This document shows, piece by piece, positions 37,309-46,107 of a stretch of 64,000 bases of DNA. The DNA comes from Rhodopirellula sp. P2. Its GTDB lineage: Bacteria > Planctomycetota > Planctomycetia > Pirellulales > Pirellulaceae. How positions within the stretch are numbered: the stretch's first letter is position 1; each line of letters begins with the position of its first letter. The notes under the pieces are model-generated. The model did no database searches, was not told the origin of the DNA, and saw only the letters and a list, made by a program, of their open reading frames with translations. The DNA lies in the NCBI RefSeq assembly GCF_028768465.1, contig NZ_CP118225.1, positions 3,577,001 through 3,641,000 of the forward strand, given 5' to 3'. The translations under genes and the position numbers were made by a program.

Positions 37309-39048
37309 TCAGTTTGCTCCTGGTAGATCGTCCGCTGGCAATCCCGCATTGGGTGCATCAGCAGCAGGCATGCCGGCAGGAAGGTCACCCGGAAGACCAG
37401 CGGGTTGATTGCCTGGCAAGCCAAACATTGGCAAACCACCAGGGCGTCGGTCATCTTGATCGGCGTCTTCCTCTCCGTCCGAGAGTTCGACACCAGCCAG
37501 TTTGGCCAGGGCGACACGTTGTTCTTCCAGTGATTCCATCCACTTCTTTTTGTCATCCAGCAGGTCATCGTTGATGGCCTCCGCGATCGGACGTACGTCA
37601 TCGACCCAGGAGGTCAAGACTTTTTGGTCTTCCTCAGATGCGGCGGAGATCAGGCCTGCAGGGGTGTCTGGGATTTCTGCCAGAGGTGAGCCAACCGCTC
37701 CGCGGAGCAATTGTTGCAGCACCGAAGTGATTCGACGTCGGGAGAGCGAAACTTCAGGCGGCTGAGGTTTTGCGGCAGGCATGCGTCCCATCATTCCCAT
37801 TCCGCCCATGCCCATGCCGCCCATCATGTCGTCCATGCCCATGCCGTCCATCCCCATCCCCATGTCCATGCCATCCATCATGCTGTCCATGCCCATGCCG
37901 CCCATCATGGCATCATCCATTCCCATGCCACCGCCCATCATGGCACCACCGGTGCGGCTCTTGTCCTTCTTTTTCTTCTTGTCTTCTTTGACACCCAAGA
38001 AAGTGTCTGGACTTGGTGGTTGCTTGACGGGCATTGCGCTGGTTCGGTCGAGAGCTTTCAGCCGTTTCAGTTCAGATTCAACCGTGTCAAATGCGCGACG
38101 AGACCAGCTCTTCAGAACACCCTCGGTGTCGGCGACTTGCCCTTTCAACTGAGTGGTCATGTCGCCCAGTTGTGAGGCGGAGTACAGCGCGATCAAGTCG
38201 GGTTGTTCTTCGTTGGTGCTGATGGAAATCAACTGCTTGCCGAGCGTGGTGTCTTGCGGTGTGCTGACGTAGTGCAGGATGTCGACCGCGAAACGTTGCA
38301 AGTAAGCATGTGCCTTGGGGTCACGATCTGCGGGGGCAGGTGCGTCCAGCAAGTCGGTCATCAACTGGGTCAGTTTGGCTTTGTTCTCGGCCGTCAGGGA
38401 AGGAAAGCCGTACATCGCTGTTCGGTGAAGGGACTGCAGGGCAGCCGCTCGAACGCCATCGACTTCTTCTTCGTTTTCGTAGAGTCCCACCAGTGTGTCG
38501 AACAGGGCTGGGTAGGCAGCAGCCAAAGGAGTTGGCGGACGACCTGTGGCTCCGTCATACGGAGCACTGTCGAGTCGTCCCAGAACCAAAACGGCGTTGA
38601 TACGAGCAGCTGGGATGTGGTTGCCCTTGGCGACCTTTGTCATCCCGTTGTAGATGTACTTCAGGAGATCCGTCTTGCCGGGGTTGTTGATTCGCTGGGC
38701 TCCCGAAAGTGATTTTTCGAGCGACACCAACATCGGTCCCATCTTGGTCAGGTTTTCCTTGCGGACGATCGTGTAGGGCACGATGTGCTCGATGTAGATC
38801 ATCGCGTTTCTCTTCAAATCAGCCGTCAGTTGCTCTGGTTTGCGAGACGTCGCCAGCGTTTTCGCGGCACGCTCGTACCCTGAGATTCTTTCAGGTGTCA
38901 CCGCAGCTGCGGGCAGCTCGATGACTTCGTATTGCTGAGCGGTTGCGATTCCGCTGAGCAGCCAACACAACACCATGACCAGACACAGGATCCAAATCCG
39001 TTGGGCGCGTTGATGGTTGGAAGCCTGGCCCCCGTTCGCTGAATCCAT
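37309..39048 (-). CDS. Exported HEAT-like protein with Met-Gly-Asp repeat region
   Basis: A 579-aa protein of unknown function. A signal peptide or anchor lies at residues ~17-38 (IWILCLVMVLCWLLSGIATA, cleavage near TAQQ). Residues ~50-300 are helical and may be HEAT-like (ARINAVLVLGRLDSAPYDGA; GVRAAALQSLHRTAMYGFPS). Residues ~368-422 (DNA ~37780-37945) are a Met/Gly/Asp tract of M-G-G-M-G-M-D-type units. A helical C-terminal segment follows, then a Pro/Gly/Ala tail. Met-rich tracts bind Cu(I) or Ag(I) in some bacterial proteins; that role here is a guess. The start at 39048 is chosen for the signal peptide; the frame is open to 39249. Confidence 0.78.
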   Translation of the reverse strand: MDSANGGQASNHQRAQRIWILCLVMVLCWLLSGIATAQQYEVIELPAAAVTPERISGYERAAKTLATSRKPEQLTADLKRNAMIYIEHIVPYTIVRKENLTKMGPMLVSLEKSLSGAQRINNPGKTDLLKYIYNGMTKVAKGNHIPAARINAVLVLGRLDSAPYDGATGRPPTPLAAAYPALFDTLVGLYENEEEVDGVRAAALQSLHRTAMYGFPSLTAENKAKLTQLMTDLLDAPAPADRDPKAHAYLQRFAVDILHYVSTPQDTTLGKQLISISTNEEQPDLIALYSASQLGDMTTQLKGQVADTEGVLKSWSRRAFDTVESELKRLKALDRTSAMPVKQPPSPDTFLGVKEDKKKKKDKSRTGGAMMGGGMGMDDAMMGGMGMDSMMDGMDMGMGMDGMGMDDMMGGMGMGGMGMMGRMPAAKPQPPEVSLSRRRITSVLQQLLRGAVGSPLAEIPDTPAGLISAASEEDQKVLTSWVDDVRPIAEAINDDLLDDKKKWMESLEEQRVALAKLAGVELSDGEEDADQDDRRPGGLPMFGLPGNQPAGLPGDLPAGMPAADAPNAGLPADDLPGAN

Positions 39049-39350
39049 CTGCGGCGAGTCAATTTGCGCAATGGCAGCAATTGGGCCAGATGACTTGGAC
39101 GGGGACGAGGTCGTAGTGGCGTGTCGCAAAGGAACACCTTCGGAGAGAAGAGCACGGCCGAATAGGATCGAAACGCGAACGTTTCGCGAACGTCTATTAT
39201 TCACCGACTGACCGTCTCCCGTCAACGAAAATCCCGAATGACAGAGCATTTGGAGCCCTGGCGAAGGCGTTGGGAGGTCTTGCCAGCCCGCTCGCGTATC
39301 CGGCGGGCACTGGGAGGGGCGTGCCGCAGACGCGAAATGCGTCGGGGCAT

Positions 39351-39393
39351 AAAAAAAGGCGAGGCCGGCTCCGAAGAACCGACCACGCCTCGC
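39351..39393 (-). terminator. Intrinsic terminator with UUCG tetraloop and U7 tail
   Basis: On the minus strand, GCGAGGC (plus 39387-39393) pairs with GCCTCGC (plus 39359-39365). An inner stem CGGUUC/GAGCCG closes a UUCG tetraloop. Seven T's (plus AAAAAAA, 39351-39357) follow the stem. This is the strongest terminator in the window, yet nothing coding precedes it on that strand. Confidence 0.88.
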
Positions 39394-39625
39394 ACGGGGG
39401 GACGCTTAATATTTGGGTGAATCATGGTGCAGACGGCGTCCCTCTGACACAGGTAACCATAGTCCCGTTCCTGCGAATTTCGAGCAATTCGGTCCAGGAA
39501 TCCGGGGTTCTGGGGCAGTCCCCTGGGAAGCGTGATCGCTTGTGCCAGTCAGAACGATTCTGACGATTCCAGCCCTCACCGGTTCCAGTGGTTGCGGGCT
39601 GACTGGTGCAAAAGTTTCCCTGGAC
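39351..39625 (-). ncRNA. Candidate structured small RNA ending in a strong terminator
   Basis: This gene-free stretch lies upstream of both neighbouring genes, which diverge. It can fold into several stems: 39545-39552 with 39599-39606 (CCAGTCAG/CTGACTGG); CAGAA-CGA-TTCTG at 39550-39562 as an alternative; GGGG-CAGT-CCCC at 39512-39523; a long hairpin at 39464-39506 built from TTCCTG/CAGGAA and CGAATT/AATTCG; and GCGTCCC (39437-39443) with GGGACGC (39399-39405). Read on the minus strand it ends in an intrinsic terminator at 39351-39393 although no coding gene precedes it. I could not match it to tmRNA, RNase P RNA, SRP RNA or a familiar riboswitch. The 5' end is a guess. It could instead be a structured leader of the gene at 37309-39048. 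Confidence 0.45.
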
Positions 39626-39781
39626 CAACCGGATCGATTGGAGTGCCGGTCAAAATGTGCCGATTGTTCCGGTTGGAGGGGGGCCTCCGTCATGGATCAT
39701 CGTTTCGCCCACGACACCGTCGTTCAGGCCGCGATCCATGTCCATTTCAATCCTTTGGGAACGGAAGTGACGGAAGTAGCC

Positions 39782-40867
39782 ATGCAGAGCAACACCAACC
39801 GTTGGGTCGGCCTTTTCGCACTGCGAACTGTGGAGCCGGTGGAAAATCAGGAGCCGGTGGCGCGTCGTTGGCAATTTGCCTTCGTCGCTGGCGTCGCAGT
39901 TTGGATGAGTGTTTGGGGGGCTGGCACAGCCGAGGCACAGCGTCCGGTCGTTCCCGGAACCGGGACCGAACTCGTTGGCGTCGCTGATGACTTCGAAGAC
40001 GAGTCGTGGCGTTATGTGCCGAACAATCCCAAGAGCACCGAGGACATTGATGAAAATCAACGTTCGCCCATGGGAAAGAGCACCAACGGTCGTTGGTACG
40101 AAGGCATCAAGCGAGGCCACCCGGACGTGGTCGAGCGAGTCGCCACGCCAACCGGCGGTTTGCCCGGCAGCCAAGGCGCTCTGCTGATGCGGAGCAAGTT
40201 CACGGGGATTCCCGGCAATGCCAGTGGAACGATGCACCAAGATGACTTCATCGCGAATGTTCAGTACCGACTGAAACGCCGCATCGATGTGTCCGAGGTC
40301 CCCAGTGTCACGACGCGAGTTTTCTTGCCACCAGTGGCTGAGTGGGAACAACGCAGCGGACCCCACTTTGGATTCCGCTTGGCGCTCGAAACGACGGCGA
40401 TGGTCGAAAAAGAAATTGGGCTGTTCAAGCTCAAACGCAAAGAGATGGGCAACGAGATCTACTGGCCAGGTTTGTTCATCGAATTCGAAAGCAAGGCTGA
40501 CAGCCGAAGTCGCAGCGACGACTACGCTTACCTTCGAGTTCGTAGCAACCAACGTGGAGCCGATTTCCGTGGTCCACAAATCACCACCACGGGATGGTGG
40601 ACGTTGGGAATGAGCGTCACACCCGACGGCATGGTGCACTACTATGCGTCGCCCGGTGTTGATGACCTGACCGAAGAAGACTACATCACCAGCCAGTTCC
40701 CCTACGGGTACGAAGCGGAACGGATGCGGACGTTCTTCTACAACATCTGCAGTGCCGATGATGGACGTCGTTGGAGCACTTCGTTTATCGTCGATGATCC
40801 GAAGGTCTTCTTGGTTCGCCCCAAGGGCAAGCAGATGGCTCAGCGTTCGAGCGGCAACCGCCGCTAA
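39782..40867 (+). CDS. Secreted protein of unknown function
   Basis: A 361-aa exported protein. The N-terminal ~53 residues contain a long signal region (WQFAFVAGVAVWMSVWGAG, cleavage near AEAQ). The mature part looks like a globular beta-rich domain with recognisable stretches (VADDFEDESWRYVPNNPKS; GALLMRSKFTGIPGNASGTM; TTTGWWTLGMSVTPDGMVHY) and resembles conserved planctomycete hypothetical proteins, perhaps a lectin/glucanase-type jelly-roll. No catalytic motif is clear. The start ATG at 39782 is chosen over the long upstream frame because the preceding region is not protein-like. Its stop codon overlaps that of the convergent glycosyltransferase gene by 3 bp. Confidence 0.78.
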   Translation: MQSNTNRWVGLFALRTVEPVENQEPVARRWQFAFVAGVAVWMSVWGAGTAEAQRPVVPGTGTELVGVADDFEDESWRYVPNNPKSTEDIDENQRSPMGKSTNGRWYEGIKRGHPDVVERVATPTGGLPGSQGALLMRSKFTGIPGNASGTMHQDDFIANVQYRLKRRIDVSEVPSVTTRVFLPPVAEWEQRSGPHFGFRLALETTAMVEKEIGLFKLKRKEMGNEIYWPGLFIEFESKADSRSRSDDYAYLRVRSNQRGADFRGPQITTTGWWTLGMSVTPDGMVHYYASPGVDDLTEEDYITSQFPYGYEAERMRTFFYNICSADDGRRWSTSFIVDDPKVFLVRPKGKQMAQRSSGNRR

Positions 40868-42462
40868 GACGCGCCGTCCAGTTGTTCAACGCGGCACGGA
40901 TAAAACGGCCGCGAATGTTCGACCAAATCCAACATGGTTTGGTCGTTTTCGGAACCTGAATCAGGGCTGCTTTGGTTGCGGAGTGCTTTTCGATAAGCGT
41001 TCAGCAATTGCTGCCTCTGGTTTTCGGCCCCGTACTTCGTCGCAACGATGTTTCGATTGTGAGCGATCATGGCGGGATCGCTGGCCGTCACCAGAGCGTC
41101 GCACAACGCCGCATTGCGTTGCCGGACTTCTTTTGCAAACCCAGCGTCGGTGGCGAAGCGGTGGATCACCTCCACCTGCAACGCCGGCGACAGTCTCGCG
41201 AAATCAATCCAGTCGCATCGGTGGCCGGGGGATGCGGCGACGGAGGGTGCGGCGACGGAGGGTGCGGCGACGGAGGGTGGCGGTGGAGCCAGATCGGGCT
41301 GGCATCGAACTCCCTTCCAGGCCTTCACCTTTGCTTCCGCGAACTGACATTCAGCTTCGCCCAGCCAGGCCGTCGATCCGGGAATCATGACGACGTCATA
41401 GAGCTGATCCAGGTGCATGCCTTGGTCCATGAAATCGCTGGTCACTCCCGGCAGGTTTCTGGCAACGACACGGCGTGAGGCGAGCCAGGGTTCGAGGAAA
41501 ACCATCCCAAATCCTTCCGCCACGCTGGACGAAACCACCACGCTGGCGGCCGACAGATTGTCGACGAACTGGATGCCTTCGTGATGGCCGGCATCAAAGA
41601 CGACGTTGTCGACGCTTTGCTCTGCAACCGTTCGCCAACGTTCGTAGGATCTTCTTTCCATCGGGGTGTCGGGCGCCAGCGTCATCGCGCCCACGGTCGG
41701 GCGACCAGCCAGCTGGCACAGCAACAGAAATTCGCCGAGGTTTTTGCGGCGGATACCGCGAACGGGATAGAGCATCCAGCGGAAATCCGTTGGCAACTCA
41801 AAGGCTTGCGAGATTTTCCGTGTTGCCGTTTCGAAATCAGGCAGCTCATCGCTTGGGAGGCGAACGCTGTTGGGCAGCAGATCGATGCGGGCTGGCGGGA
41901 TTCCAAATTGAGCCAGCGTTTCTGCGTCGCCGGTTGTCAACGTCGCGTAGGACAGCCGTTCGCCGTGCGGGTACAAAATTCTGTCGAGGTCCTGGGCTCG
42001 ATCGCATCCATGGGCTGCCTTGAGGCACGCCCAGTTTTGGGGGCGTTGGTCTTCGGCAAAATCATGGATTTGCATCAGACATGAATAACCCAGCGTGGCC
42101 AAACGCTGGATCACCAGCGGAGCGGCCGCGTTTTTGCCGAGGCTGTGATTGTGCCAGTGGATGACCGTCTGCTCGCGAGTCCAGCCCGCGCGTTGGCATT
42201 GCTCGTCCAATTCGCGAGCCGTTTGTTCGGCTTGTTGCTGAACGTTCCGCGAAGAATCTCGCAGCGAGTCGTATTCCAAGGATGGGATCGTCCACAGGGA
42301 AGCGGACGATCGAGTCGCTTCTTGCAGTCCGGATTGACGGGGGCCGCTGACCAAAGCGACTTCGTCAATGTCATCGGATTCATGCAGGCAGTGAACGTGA
42401 TTGTCGACCACCTGGGTGACGCCGCCGCGTTCGAAGTGGCAATGCACAATGAGAATTTTCAT
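40864..42462 (-). CDS. Glycosyltransferase, GT-B fold (GT4/GT1-like)
   Basis: A 532-aa GT-B enzyme. The N-terminal domain starts MKILIVHCHFERGGVTQVVD, with the Gly-rich loop typical of GT4 enzymes. A central stretch gives LLPNSVRLPSD and MLYPVRGIRRKNLGEFLLLC. The donor-binding domain holds VVVSSSVAEGFGMVFLEPWL, the E-x7-E motif that binds the nucleotide sugar. Near the C-terminus is a short repetitive linker (APSVAAPSVAAPSVA) encoded by a 15-bp minisatellite at 41234-41278. Probably transfers a hexose from a nucleotide sugar to a glycan or small molecule; no pathway neighbours are present. An ATG five codons upstream (42477) is also possible. Confidence 0.88.
   Translation of the reverse strand: MKILIVHCHFERGGVTQVVDNHVHCLHESDDIDEVALVSGPRQSGLQEATRSSASLWTIPSLEYDSLRDSSRNVQQQAEQTARELDEQCQRAGWTREQTVIHWHNHSLGKNAAAPLVIQRLATLGYSCLMQIHDFAEDQRPQNWACLKAAHGCDRAQDLDRILYPHGERLSYATLTTGDAETLAQFGIPPARIDLLPNSVRLPSDELPDFETATRKISQAFELPTDFRWMLYPVRGIRRKNLGEFLLLCQLAGRPTVGAMTLAPDTPMERRSYERWRTVAEQSVDNVVFDAGHHEGIQFVDNLSAASVVVSSSVAEGFGMVFLEPWLASRRVVARNLPGVTSDFMDQGMHLDQLYDVVMIPGSTAWLGEAECQFAEAKVKAWKGVRCQPDLAPPPPSVAAPSVAAPSVAASPGHRCDWIDFARLSPALQVEVIHRFATDAGFAKEVRQRNAALCDALVTASDPAMIAHNRNIVATKYGAENQRQQLLNAYRKALRNQSSPDSGSENDQTMLDLVEHSRPFYPCRVEQLDGAS
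41234..41278. repeat. 15-bp minisatellite, three exact copies, in frame
   Basis: GCGGCGACGGAGGGT repeats at 41234-41248, 41249-41263 and 41264-41278 and encodes repeated APSVA on the minus strand inside the glycosyltransferase. It lies in a Pro/Ala linker, not in the catalytic core. Confidence 0.95.
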
Positions 42463-42575
42463 CGCGGAAATTTTCACTGGCTGTCAGTCCTGAGGGACGC
42501 GGGCGTTTGAGTGACAGAGGTGGGATCGGCATTGCGTCACCCTCCCCTCGCTTCGCTCGACCTTACCAGGGGACG

Positions 42576-42993
42576 TTCGAATAATGATTGGTGGCTGGCG
42601 TCTGAGTTTCGCCCCGGATGGGGCCGTCATGCTTCGCTCGGGGCGGAAGCCCCGAGAGACCGATGCCGGAAAACAAACGGTCGTCCCGGATGGGGCCGTC
42701 GTGGGAGTCCCTCGCTCACGCTCTTTGAAGTTGCGTTTTATCCGTCAATGGCCAACGGCCTTTTTCAACATAGCCAGGGGCATCGCCCCTGGAGCAGTAA
42801 AGCACGGCCCCATTTTGGCCAACGGCCAAATTCAATTCAAAACGTGTGGGTTGATGTTGGCCGTTGGCCAACCAATTTCCCTCCATCTCGATCCCTGGGG
42901 CGATGCCCCAGGCTGCGATGACGAAGGCCGTTGGCCAACAATACCGATTGCAAAAGCGCAACTTCAAAACTCACGCGTCGGGTTGTGATGGGT
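42576..42993. repeat. Intergenic repeat R, copy interrupted by a MITE-like element
   Basis: 42576-42721 and 42977-42993 together match the uninterrupted copy at 8392-8560 (GGATGGGGCCGTC motifs, CTCGGGGCGGAAGCCCCGAG hairpin, CCTCGCTCACGC then TCGGGTTGTGAT). The sequence between is a separate element. The stretch 42463-43061 contains no gene. Confidence 0.9.
42722..42969. mobile_element. MITE-like element with terminal inverted repeats and 7-bp target duplication
   Basis: A ~248-bp insertion bounded by CTCACGC at 42715-42721 and 42970-42976, which occurs once at the empty site in the copy at 8392-8560. The ends are inverted repeats: TTTGAAGTTGCGTTTT at 42724-42739 and AAAAGCGCAACTTCAAA at 42952-42968, differing by one inserted base. 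The interior is a symmetrical set of hairpins: GGCCAACGGCC at 42750, CCAGGGGCATCGCCCCTGG at 42774-42792, TTGGCCAACGGCCAA at 42815-42829, TTGGCCGTTGGCCAA at 42857-42871 and CCCTGGGGCGATGCCCCAGG at 42893-42912. It has no coding capacity. Confidence 0.85.
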
Positions 42994-43061
42994 GGTCTTG
43001 GCCGACTCTGACGGGCAAGAGTGCCCATCCTACATGCTAGAGACCTAGGCCACGTGGTGGC

Positions 43062-45101
43062 TCAGTGCACGCGTTGGCCGGGCAAGGCGCCGTCATCGAT
43101 GCCAAGCACGAAGACTTCTTCGCCGCCGGGACCGGCAGCGGTGACCATGCCTTCGCTCAAACCAAACCGCATCTTTCGCGGTTTCAGGTTGGCAACCATC
43201 ACGACCAGACGTCCGACCAGTTTTTCGGGGTCGTAAGCGGCTTTGATGCCGGCGAAGACCTGGCGAGTTTCGTCGCCGCCCAAACCGAGTGTCAGTTTCA
43301 GAAGCTTGTTGGCTTCTGGCACGTGTTCGGCGGACAGCACACGAGCGACCCGCAGGTCCACCTTCATGAACTCATCGATTGTGATTTCATCCGCGAGCGG
43401 TTCATCTTTGAGCGGTTGATCGCTGTCGTTGAACGGGTTGGCGGCGGCGACTTCATTTTCTTGAGCCGCTTCGTCTTTGCTTTCTTCCATCATGGCTTCG
43501 AGATCCTCGAGTTTGACACGGTCCATCATACGTTGAAATTTGTTGACGCCACGATCAGTCAGTGGCGTTTGACTTTGTTCCCACGACGTGATCGGTTCCC
43601 CGAGCAAGTCGCCACATTTTTTTGCCAGTTCGGGAAGGACTGGGGCCAAGTAAACGGCCAGTTGTCGAAACAGATTCAGTGCGACCGTGCAAACGTCTCG
43701 CAGTTCGTCTTGTCGCTCGGCATCTTTGTTCATTTCCCATGGTTTGGCATGTTCGACAAAGGGGTTGGCCGCGTCGGCCAATTCCATGATCAAACGCATC
43801 GCTTTGGAATATTCACCGTCCTCGTAAGCGGACGCGATCTCATCGCCTTTCGCAGCCGCGGACTGGAACAGTCCACCGTCGTCGGGGTAGGACGGTGACA
43901 AACCGGTTCGGCTGGCGAACTTGCCGACGCGACTGGCCAAGTTGACCACCTTGCCGACCAGGTCGGAGTTGACTTTCTCGACAAACTCGTCGACTCCCAA
44001 GTCCAAGTCTTCGACTCGCGACGACAGCTTGGTGGCGTAGAAGTAACGCAGCGCGGAGGGATCAATGTGTTTCAAGAATGTTTCGGCTTTGACGAAGGTG
44101 CCTTCACTCTTGGACATCTTTTTGCCGTTCACATTCAGGAAGCCATGGATGTGAACTTTGGTTGGCAGGGAGAACCCGGCCGTCTTCAACATCCCAGGCC
44201 AAAACAGCGTGTGGAAATACGTGATGTCCTTGCCGATGAAGTGGTGGACTTCGCAGTCGTCGCTCTGCCACCAATCGGCCAGGTTTTCATCGTTGGCATT
44301 GCACCACTGTTGCGTGCTGGCGATGTAGCCGATTGGCGCGTCGAACCAGACATACCAGTAGTTGCCGGGAGCGTCGGGGATTTCGAATCCAAAGTAGGGA
44401 GCGGGGCGACTGATGTCCCAGTCGCGAAGTTCTTCCGCCAGGAAGTGCCCCTTCAGGTAGTTGGCGGTTTCCGATTGCAGGGCGCCGGAGTTCGAGACCC
44501 ATTCGGAGAGGAACCCGTGCAGCTTTTCCAATTCAACGAACAGGTGTTCGGCTTCTTTGAGGATTGGCGTGGCACCGCTGAGCGTGCTGACCGGGTCGAT
44601 CAATTCAGTGGGGCTGTAGGTGTGCCCGCAATTGCAATTGTCACCGGCTTGGTTGGGCGTGCCACATTTCGGGCACGTTCCGCGAACGAATCGGTCGGCC
44701 AGAAAGGTCTCGGCTTCTGGATCGTAGAGTTGCTCGACGCTTCGTTGGACCACCAAGCCCGCGTCCCGGAGAGATTGCCAGATTTGATGGCAAATCGTTC
44801 GGTTTTCTTCGCTGTTGGTGCTGCCGTAGTGGTCGAATTCAATTCCAAAACCCGCGAAATCACGCTGGTGAGCTTCGCTGGTTTCTTCGATCAATTCAAT
44901 TTCGGACCGGCCTTCGCTGCGGGCCCGAATCATGATCGCGGTGCCGTGCGTGTCGTCGGCGCAGATGTACAAGCAACGATTGCCACGCAGTTTCTGAAAC
45001 CGGACCCAAATGTCGGTTTGCAGGTATTCCACCAGGTGGCCGATGTGGATCGGGCCGTTGGCGTAGGGCAAGGCAGCGGTAACGAGCAGACGACGCGTCA
45101 T
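43062..45101 (-). CDS. metG: Methionyl-tRNA synthetase
   Basis: Charges tRNA-Met. The 679-aa protein shows class I motifs HIGH ([15 protein letters not shown], residues 19-22) and KMSKS ([13 protein letters not shown], near residue 325). A zinc knuckle with CPKC and CNCG is at about residues 141-160, and the anticodon-binding helical domain contains [15 protein letters not shown]. The last ~105 residues ([20 protein letters not shown] and on) form the EMAP/Trbp111-type tRNA-binding OB fold that supports dimerisation in many bacterial MetRS. An acidic linker (about residues 540-575) joins the two parts. Starts at ATG 45101. Confidence 0.98.
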   Translation of the reverse strand: MTRRLLVTAALPYANGPIHIGHLVEYLQTDIWVRFQKLRGNRCLYICADDTHGTAIMIRARSEGRSEIELIEETSEAHQRDFAGFGIEFDHYGSTNSEENRTICHQIWQSLRDAGLVVQRSVEQLYDPEAETFLADRFVRGTCPKCGTPNQAGDNCNCGHTYSPTELIDPVSTLSGATPILKEAEHLFVELEKLHGFLSEWVSNSGALQSETANYLKGHFLAEELRDWDISRPAPYFGFEIPDAPGNYWYVWFDAPIGYIASTQQWCNANDENLADWWQSDDCEVHHFIGKDITYFHTLFWPGMLKTAGFSLPTKVHIHGFLNVNGKKMSKSEGTFVKAETFLKHIDPSALRYFYATKLSSRVEDLDLGVDEFVEKVNSDLVGKVVNLASRVGKFASRTGLSPSYPDDGGLFQSAAAKGDEIASAYEDGEYSKAMRLIMELADAANPFVEHAKPWEMNKDAERQDELRDVCTVALNLFRQLAVYLAPVLPELAKKCGDLLGEPITSWEQSQTPLTDRGVNKFQRMMDRVKLEDLEAMMEESKDEAAQENEVAAANPFNDSDQPLKDEPLADEITIDEFMKVDLRVARVLSAEHVPEANKLLKLTLGLGGDETRQVFAGIKAAYDPEKLVGRLVVMVANLKPRKMRFGLSEGMVTAAGPGGEEVFVLGIDDGALPGQRVH

Positions 45102-45254
45102 GAAAGCAGTTGTCGGTGAGTGGATCGAGGGCTTCAGCGATACCCACGACCGATTTTCGCGACGTGGGGTTCACCATCCAAGGTCGCGATTGTGACAAAC
45201 CACCGCTGGATCGAACAGGACCAGCCACCGAAGACGACTGCGGGAGGCTTCGAA

Positions 45255-46022
45255 TCAGAGGTTCATGACCGTTTTGACCAGGTCGCTGACGGAATACGGG
45301 TGAGCCGATGCAAATGCCTCTCCGGCCCAACATCCGGCTTGCGAGCCGGTCACCAACGCGGCGGCACGCACACGGTCGGTAATTTTCGGTTTGTGGGCGA
45401 ACTGACTCTCATAAGCCGTGATCGAGGCCAGTTTCTGTTCCAAGCAATCGCCGATGTCAACGATCAGATGGTGGGACTCACCGGGCATCACATCGGATTC
45501 GAATGCCAATCGAAAGTAGAGTTGGCGAGCCACCGCGTGGACGGCAACGCCGTCAAAGTGTTCGTCCCAACGACACAGTCGACTGTAAAACACCGCTGCA
45601 TCGGTGATCTGCATCGCTTGCCAATGGTCTGGAGAAGCCATGGGCGTTTTTTGCCCGAACCCGATCACGATCCGAGGACGAAATCGACGGAACTGGCGAG
45701 CCAACGCGATTCGCGGGACAAACCCGTCCATCAGAATTCGGTTGGGAAGGTTCAATTGGACTCGCGCGTGAACGCCCAGGCACTGGGCCGCTTGGACCGA
45801 TTCTGCCATCCGAGTTTTGACGTCGGGGCAATGGGGCGTCGGTTCACCATCCGTCAAATCGATGATGCCAACGCGATAACCCTGGCGGACCATTTTGGCC
45901 AGCGTGCCACCACAGGCTGATTCAACATCGTCCGGGTGAGCCCCCACCGCAATCACGTCCAGTGATTGCGTCGGGTCGTTGGGCAGAAGGAGATCGCTCG
46001 GTTCAGGAATGGCTTCATTCAT
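45255..46022 (-). CDS. PIG-L family deacetylase, BshB1-like
   Basis: A 255-aa zinc-dependent N-acetylglucosamine-type deacetylase of the LmbE/PIG-L family. Zinc and catalytic residues are in VGAHPDDVESACGGTLAK (His29, Asp31, Asp32), with the third ligand region ASPDHWQAMQITDA. The overall pattern (LDVIAVGAHPDDVE; VGIIDLTDGEPTP; KLASITAYESQF) resembles BshB1, which deacetylates GlcNAc-malate in bacillithiol synthesis, but no other bsh gene is in the window. The ATG at 46022 is preferred; the frame is open to 46169, where it would overlap the giant gene. Both are on the minus strand, 85 bp apart, so read-through from the giant gene is possible. Confidence 0.88.
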   Translation of the reverse strand: MNEAIPEPSDLLLPNDPTQSLDVIAVGAHPDDVESACGGTLAKMVRQGYRVGIIDLTDGEPTPHCPDVKTRMAESVQAAQCLGVHARVQLNLPNRILMDGFVPRIALARQFRRFRPRIVIGFGQKTPMASPDHWQAMQITDAAVFYSRLCRWDEHFDGVAVHAVARQLYFRLAFESDVMPGESHHLIVDIGDCLEQKLASITAYESQFAHKPKITDRVRAAALVTGSQAGCWAGEAFASAHPYSVSDLVKTVMNL

Positions 46023-46107
46023 GAGAACCAGCTTAAAGCCGCGGGCATCGTCGAGACAGGTCCCAACGATGCCCGGTTCTCTTCCGGTTGTTCTCGGGAC
46101 GGTTGTC

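Noticed and set aside
39541..39781. Extension of the secreted-protein gene upstream to 39542
   Set aside because: The added sequence is not protein-like and overlaps the hairpins of the candidate RNA; the ATG at 39782 starts a plausible signal peptide.
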